A stretch of 64,000 nt of DNA, taken from the NCBI RefSeq assembly GCF_933775445.1, contig NC_065877.1:6882001-6946000 (forward strand), read 5' to 3'. Position 1 is the stretch's first letter. Each line of letters opens with the position of its first letter. This document shows, in pieces, positions 58,959-64,000 of the stretch. This DNA is from Argentina anserina (Eukaryota > Streptophyta > Magnoliopsida > Rosales > Rosaceae). The translations under genes and the position numbers were made by a program. The notes beneath the pieces are model-generated. The model was given only the letters and a program-made list of their open reading frames with translations. It ran no database searches and was not told where the DNA came from.

Positions 58959-61900
58959 ATGGGTTCTGGAGACGAAGTTGATGTTTCTAAATTTGAAGTA
59001 TCTGTCAAGAGTTCTGACAGTGGGTCCTTTGGGGGTACTAAACTCAATGGAACCAATTTCCGTAAATGGAAGCGACTTATGGCGGCTCATCTTCGCGGCA
59101 TGCACAAGATGGGGCATGTAACCGGAGTCACTCAGGCTCCTAGTAAAGATGATATTATTGCCTACACTAAATGGGACGATGATGATGGCCTTGTGATGTC
59201 CGTGTTGTGGAAAGCTATGAATGACGAAATAATTGATCTGGTGGAGGCATGTGACACTGCGCAGGCAATATGGCTGACACTTGAAGGCTTATACACTAAT
59301 GATTCTGATTTCATACAGGTTCATGAGTTAATGTGCACCGCTTTGGCGATGCAACAAGATGGGCAACCGGTGGCGCAATATTTCACCAAACTAAGAAATA
59401 TTTGGGCAGAGATTGATGTGAAACGTCCTTGCATGATCAAACATCAAGAGGATATTGATTGGTACCAACGTGAGAAGAAGCTTGAGCGAGTTCACCATTT
59501 TCTGAAAGGTCTTGATACTAAACATAACAGTGCGAAAGGGGAATTACTCCGCCAGACCGAACCCCCTAGCTTAATTACAGCTTTCACCTATATCCGTAAG
59601 GATGAATCTCACCAGAAAAGCCTTCATCAGACACAACTTGAAGTTTCCAGCCTTATTATTCATGCCAGATCTTCAGCACCACCCCTTCAGCAGGCCACTT
59701 CATCTCTACTTCATCACCGAGGACCACCACCAGGTTTCGGGAATCAGCCCCGCCCTCCTTGTTTTTATTGCTATGATACAAACCATGCTCGTGCAACCTG
59801 TTGGAAGTTGTATCCACACCTTAGGCCCCAAAGGCCTAATTATCGTCTTAAGGCAAAAGCAGCTATTCAACTGGTCCAGGAACCAGATATTTATGGTGTG
59901 GTTGGACATGATCATCATACAGCAGGAGGAGCAACACCCATAGCATCAATAGCTGGTCGTGGTAAGATTGGTATGGCTTTACATATTTCTCACTTTGATG
60001 GTTTTGATACATGGATTATTGATTCTGGTGCGTCTGATCATATGACTTATGACAAATCTTATTTTACTATATTATCTCTTCCACCAGTACCATATGTTAC
60101 TAATGCTAATGGTGAGGCCTTCCCCGTATTAGGGAAAGGATCAGTTCGTATTACTCCCACAATAGAGCTTCACAATGTCTTATATGTACCTGCTTTATCT
60201 CATCATTTGATATCTGTCCCACAAATGAACACTGAAGCTAAGTGCTCTGTGACATTCTTTCCCATGTATGTGATATTTCAGGATCTTCTCACCGGGGAGT
60301 TAATTGGTCGGGGGTATCTACGGGGCTGGTTGTTTCATTTGGGTCAGACATATGCGGGGGAAAAACCAGGGGCACAGTCCCGGATCGCTTTGCTCTCCAG
60401 TTCTGATAAGCTAAGTGAAGTTTGGTTATGGCATCGTTGCTTGGGGCATCCTTCATTTAGTGTTATGAAAAAATCCATGCATACTTTGTTTATTGGTGTG
60501 GATGAGTCAGTTTTTCGTTGTGAACTTGTGTTTTGGGCAAAAGTCATCGGTCTACTTATTCCCCTAGTACTTCTAATAAAAGTATTCTTCTTTTTGAATT
60601 AATTCATTCTGATGTTTGGGGACCCTCCAAAGAATCTACTGTGTCGGGAATGCGGTATTATGTGTCATTTATTGATGATTGCACACGTCTTTCATGGATT
60701 GTTCTTCTAAAAACCAAAAAGGAGGTTTTTCCGGCTTTTCAAGCCTTCTATACCACTGTCCAAACACAATATAATGCCACAATTAAAATTCTTCGTTCTG
60801 ATAATGGGGCGGAATATGTGAATCGTGTTTTTCAGGAGTTTTTTAACACACACGGAATTGTTCATCAAACAACGTGTCCTTACACACCTGAGCAGAATGG
60901 AGTTTCCGAAAGGAAAAATCGTCATTTACTTGATATGGCTCGGTGTATTCTCTTTAGTGCGCATATGCCTAAATATCTTTGGGGTAATGCTGTCATAACT
61001 TCAGCTCACCTCATTAATCGTCTTCCATCTCGTGTCTTTGAAGGCAGAGTTCCATATGAGGTGCTTGCTTCCCATGTTTCCTTACCCTCTTCTCATAATC
61101 TTCCAGCCCGTGTTTTCGGTTGTGTTGCTTTTGTCCATCTTCCAAAACATCAGAGGTCTAAGTTGGATGCCCGAGCGGTTAAATGTGTGTTCGTTGGATA
61201 CGGAGGACATCAGAAAGGGTACAGGTGCTTTCATCCACCTACCAGACAGTATTATGTCACTATGGATGTTTCTTTCTTTGAGGACATGAGCTATTTTACG
61301 TCTTCTGATACTGCTCTTCACATGGAGATTTCATATTTTGAAGAACTGTATCATGGAAAGGGGGAGACAAGTCAGCCAAGAGATATGGTGCCAGGTTCGG
61401 TTGGGATTACTGATGTGTCAGCTACACATGCACCACCAGAGGATTCTGGTATAATCACTCCAGAGATTCAGGTACCGGAAGCTGACAACACAACTGCCTC
61501 CCCTACTGTTATTTATACCCCTGACCAACGTTCCCCTGGTACAGAAGATCACTCATATGAGGTTAGTAATTCTATTGGGACTAGTACTAGTGAAGCTAAT
61601 AGTAGACAATATATCTTGCCAAATAGGTCTACTCGGGGTCAGCCAACAAAAAATATGAACCTACCCTTCAGGCTAAAGCTAAGTATCATGTGGCAAATTT
61701 TATGTCTACTAAAAGATTGTCTAAGTCATATGAATCATTTGTGAATCAAATTTCTGCTGTATCAATACCTAACAAAGTGCAGGATGCATTAGGAGATCCA
61801 AAATGGAGGAAAGCGATGGAGGAAGAGATGGAAGCATTACATAAGAACAATACATGGGAGCTTGTATCTCCACCACATGGCAAGAAGGCAGTGGGATGTC

Positions 61901-63305
61901 GTTGGGTGTTTACAGTAAAACATAATCCAGATGGGTCAGTGAGCCGGTATAAAGCACGCCTAGTAGCAAAAGGGTTCACCTAAACATATGGCATAGACTA
62001 TGATGAGACTTTTGCACCTGTTGCAAAGATGAACATTATTCGGGTATTGCTCTATTTTGCTGCTACCTTAAACTGGCCGCTTAGACAATTTGATGTTAAG
62101 AATGCATTCCTTCATGGAGAACTTACAAAGGAAGTGTATATGGATCTTCCTCCTGGATATGTGACAGCTTCTCCAGATAACTGTGTATGCAGGTTGAGAA
62201 AGTCTTTGTATGGTCTTAAACAGTCTCCTCGTGCTTGGTTTGGAAGATTTTCACAATTCATGAGGAAAATTGGCTACAGACAGAGTAATTCAGACTACAC
62301 ATTATTTCTCAAACATCAACAAGGGAAGGTAACAGCCCTAATTATATATGTTGATGATATGGTAGTTACTGGTAATGATACTATTGAGGTGGACAGATTA
62401 CAAAAACAGCTAGCCACAGAATTCGAAATGAAGGACCTAGGTACACTCAAGTACTTCTTGGGCATTGAGGTAGCCCGGGGAAGTGATGATATTTATCTGT
62501 GTCAGATGAAGTACATCCTTAATCTACTAACAGAGACATGTATGTTGGATTGCACTCCAATTGATACTCATATTGAGCAAAACCATCGATTAGCAGAGCA
62601 CCTAAATCAGGTACCTACTGACAAAACTCGTTATCAAAGGCTAGTTGGACGCCTGATTTATTTGTCACATACCAGACCAGATCTTGCGTATGCAGTAAGT
62701 GTAGTAAGTCAGTTCATGCATAATCCCAGTATGGATCACATGGATGTTGTTGTGAGGATTTTGAGGTATTTGAAGTCAGCTCCAAGAAGAGGAGTAATGT
62801 TTTCTAATCACAACAATACCATTGAGGTTTGTGGTTTCACAGATGCAAACTGGGCTGGAAATATTACAGATCGGAGGTCCACATCAGGGTACTTTACTTT
62901 TGTTGGGGGTAATCTTGTTACTTGGAAGAGTAAGAAACAAAAGGTGGTAGCTCGATCTAGTGCTGAAGCAGAATACAGAGGTATGGCTCAGGGAGTATGC
63001 GAGTTGTTATGGCTTAGAAATTTGCTACAAGATTTGGGTGTTAAGCCTAAGAATGTTATGCAGTTGTACTGTGACAACAAGGCAGCTGTTGATATTTCAC
63101 ATAATCATGTACAACATGATCGTACAAAGCATGTGGAGGTTGATCGTCACTTTATTTAGGAGAAGCTAGATGCTAAGATCATTAGCTTTCCTTTTGTTCC
63201 TTCGGAAGAGCAACTTGCAGATATACTCACAAAAGAAGTATCTAAGAAGGTTTTTTATGACTCACTTAGCAAGTTGGGCATGGTCGATATGTATGTACCA
63301 ACTTG
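58959..63305 (+). pseudogene. Copia gag-pol polyprotein, copy 2 (few lesions)
   Basis: The ATG at 58959 opens a long frame through Gag, the zinc knuckle (CFYCYDTNHARATC), protease (WIIDSGASDHM) and the start of integrase to 60602. Integrase continues in another frame (60533-61744; TPEQNGVSERKN), then reverse transcriptase and RNase H (61690-63159; YVDDMVVTGN, STSGYFTFVGG), with the C-terminal end near 63305. Lesions are frame changes near 60520 and 61651 and stops at 61981-61983 (TAA) and 63157-63159 (TAG). It is better preserved than copy 1 but not functional as it stands. Confidence 0.93.
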
Positions 63306-63313
63306 ATGGGGAG

Positions 63314-63481
63314 TGTTAGCATGAGTCAACAAACAACAAACAGATCTCACCAACCAAATCTATAGCTGTACTAATTGACAAATCTATATTTGGCTTCATG
63401 CTTGATAAATAGTAGTTTAGATTTCTATAAATACCTTGTAATTGTTCATATCAATTAAGCAAGAATATATACCTTTCTTCT
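63314..63481 (+). repeat. 3' LTR of Copia copy 2
   Basis: Preceded by the purine tract GATGGGGAG. Same 168-bp length as the 5' LTR. Confidence 0.95.
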
Positions 63482-64000
63482 TAATGAACAACATAATGAG
63501 ACATTGATGTATGCTAGTTTTCAGGAGTAGAATGACCAGACATACCATAGCTTAGATGTTACAAAGATTTCACTACGATGCACAACACCAGGAGATAATA
63601 GTTCCTTCAGTGCAACTCCTATCTGATTTAATACAACGTAACACGCACACACACACACTTAAAAAACCAGCATACTGGGCATACAAAGACAGAAAATGTA
63701 ACAGGGTGTTACAAATCGATGAATTATTACCTCTTTTTCATTACCATAGACTGTTGCGCAGTCAATATGCCAATAACTATTCTGCCTAACCAGGAAAGTT
63801 GTCCAGCATAAGTTCTTGTTTTTTTTCCCCCCCTAAAAAAGAGCCTATTCCTAACCATGTGAACTTCTATGAAGGAACCATTATGGCCGTATCAAAATTG
63901 TACCTTCACTACTGCAATGACAGCTTGACCAACCACACCCGGTTCAGCATTCCATGTTCCAAGGCCAACCGATGGAATCTTAGCTCCAGTATTCAGATCA

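Larger units (their letters stand above)
58033..63481 (+). mobile_element. Ty1/Copia LTR retrotransposon, copy 2
   Basis: The 5,449-bp element has 168-bp LTRs (58033-58200 and 63314-63481) and a 5-bp target duplication TAATG (58028-58032 and 63482-63486). By eye the LTRs differ at about 5 of 168 positions. Termini are TG...CT. The interior closely matches copy 1, but the LTRs do not align beyond the first ~12 bases. It is inserted in an intron of the aldo-keto reductase gene. Confidence 0.96.
56987..64000 (-). pseudogene. NADPH-dependent aldo-keto reductase (AKR4C-like), broken and Copia-interrupted
   Basis: Exons (minus): 63904 to beyond the right edge, 63731-63781, 63546-63622, 57839-57926, 57480-57755, 57162-57407 and 56987-57073. 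They read [26 protein letters not shown] (catalytic Asp, Tyr); FVTSKLW (catalytic Lys); [13 protein letters not shown] (catalytic His); [34 protein letters not shown]; and WDGEI at the C-terminus. The family reduces aldehydes and ketones with NADPH in the cytosol. Exon 4 has an in-frame TAG where Gln is expected (LEDL*LEY). Exon 6 shifts frame near GSPG and again near its 3' end. A complete Copia element (58033-63481) fills intron 3 in the opposite orientation. The true start lies outside the window. Confidence 0.88.

Noticed and set aside
58217..59056. Open frames on both strands in the Copia copy 2 leader
   Set aside because: GC-rich leader repeats with overlapping frames; the true coding start is the Gag ATG at 58959.

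Overview
The window is plant nuclear DNA from a eudicot. Evidence is split genes with short GT-AG introns, an AT-rich intergenic background, a plant-type tRNA-Val, plastid-targeted and autophagy genes, and dense class I and II transposons. Codon use and repeat style would suit Rosaceae, but that is an impression and not demonstrated.

Host genes, left to right: a decayed G-type lectin S-receptor-like kinase (135-2448, minus); an intact 13-exon ATG1-type autophagy kinase (12260-17774, minus); tRNA-Val(CAC) (21247-21320); an intact 7-exon PRA1-family gene (21611-23620, plus); a two-exon defensin-like secreted peptide gene (40440-40766, plus); an intact 12-exon plastid uracil phosphoribosyltransferase (42481-44840, minus); an intact 20-exon delta-1-pyrroline-5-carboxylate synthase (47165-53590, plus); and a broken aldo-keto reductase gene (56987 to the right edge, minus) with a Copia element inside an intron.

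The rest is mostly mobile DNA. Five elements have hAT signatures (short TIRs, 8-bp target duplications): 3834-4398, 6471-9379, 10799-11786, 19106-20120 and 41459-42130. The 6471-9379 element keeps a damaged transposase. Between its left end and the transposase it carries antisense fragments of two unrelated host genes, a chloroplast-type ascorbate peroxidase (two exons plus their intron) and AUGMIN subunit 4. Other elements are a tRNA-derived SINE nested in one hAT, a MITE nested in another, a Mutator-like MITE with 9-bp target duplications, and a further MITE. Two Copia elements (25256-30677 and 58033-63481) have closely related interiors but unrelated LTRs. A Tat-lineage Ty3/Gypsy element (about 32000-38740) carries two RNase H domains, a tandem duplication in gag and a TIR transposon insertion.

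Tandem arrays include three ~510-bp units at 4428-5973 that each contain an inverted repeat, a ~715-bp array of 12-bp TGTGAY units at 55701-56416, and a (GA)45 tract.

The host genes have no operon-like relationship; each is an independent housekeeping or stress/defence gene. P5CS has a G-box fused to a bZIP-like core upstream, consistent with stress induction.
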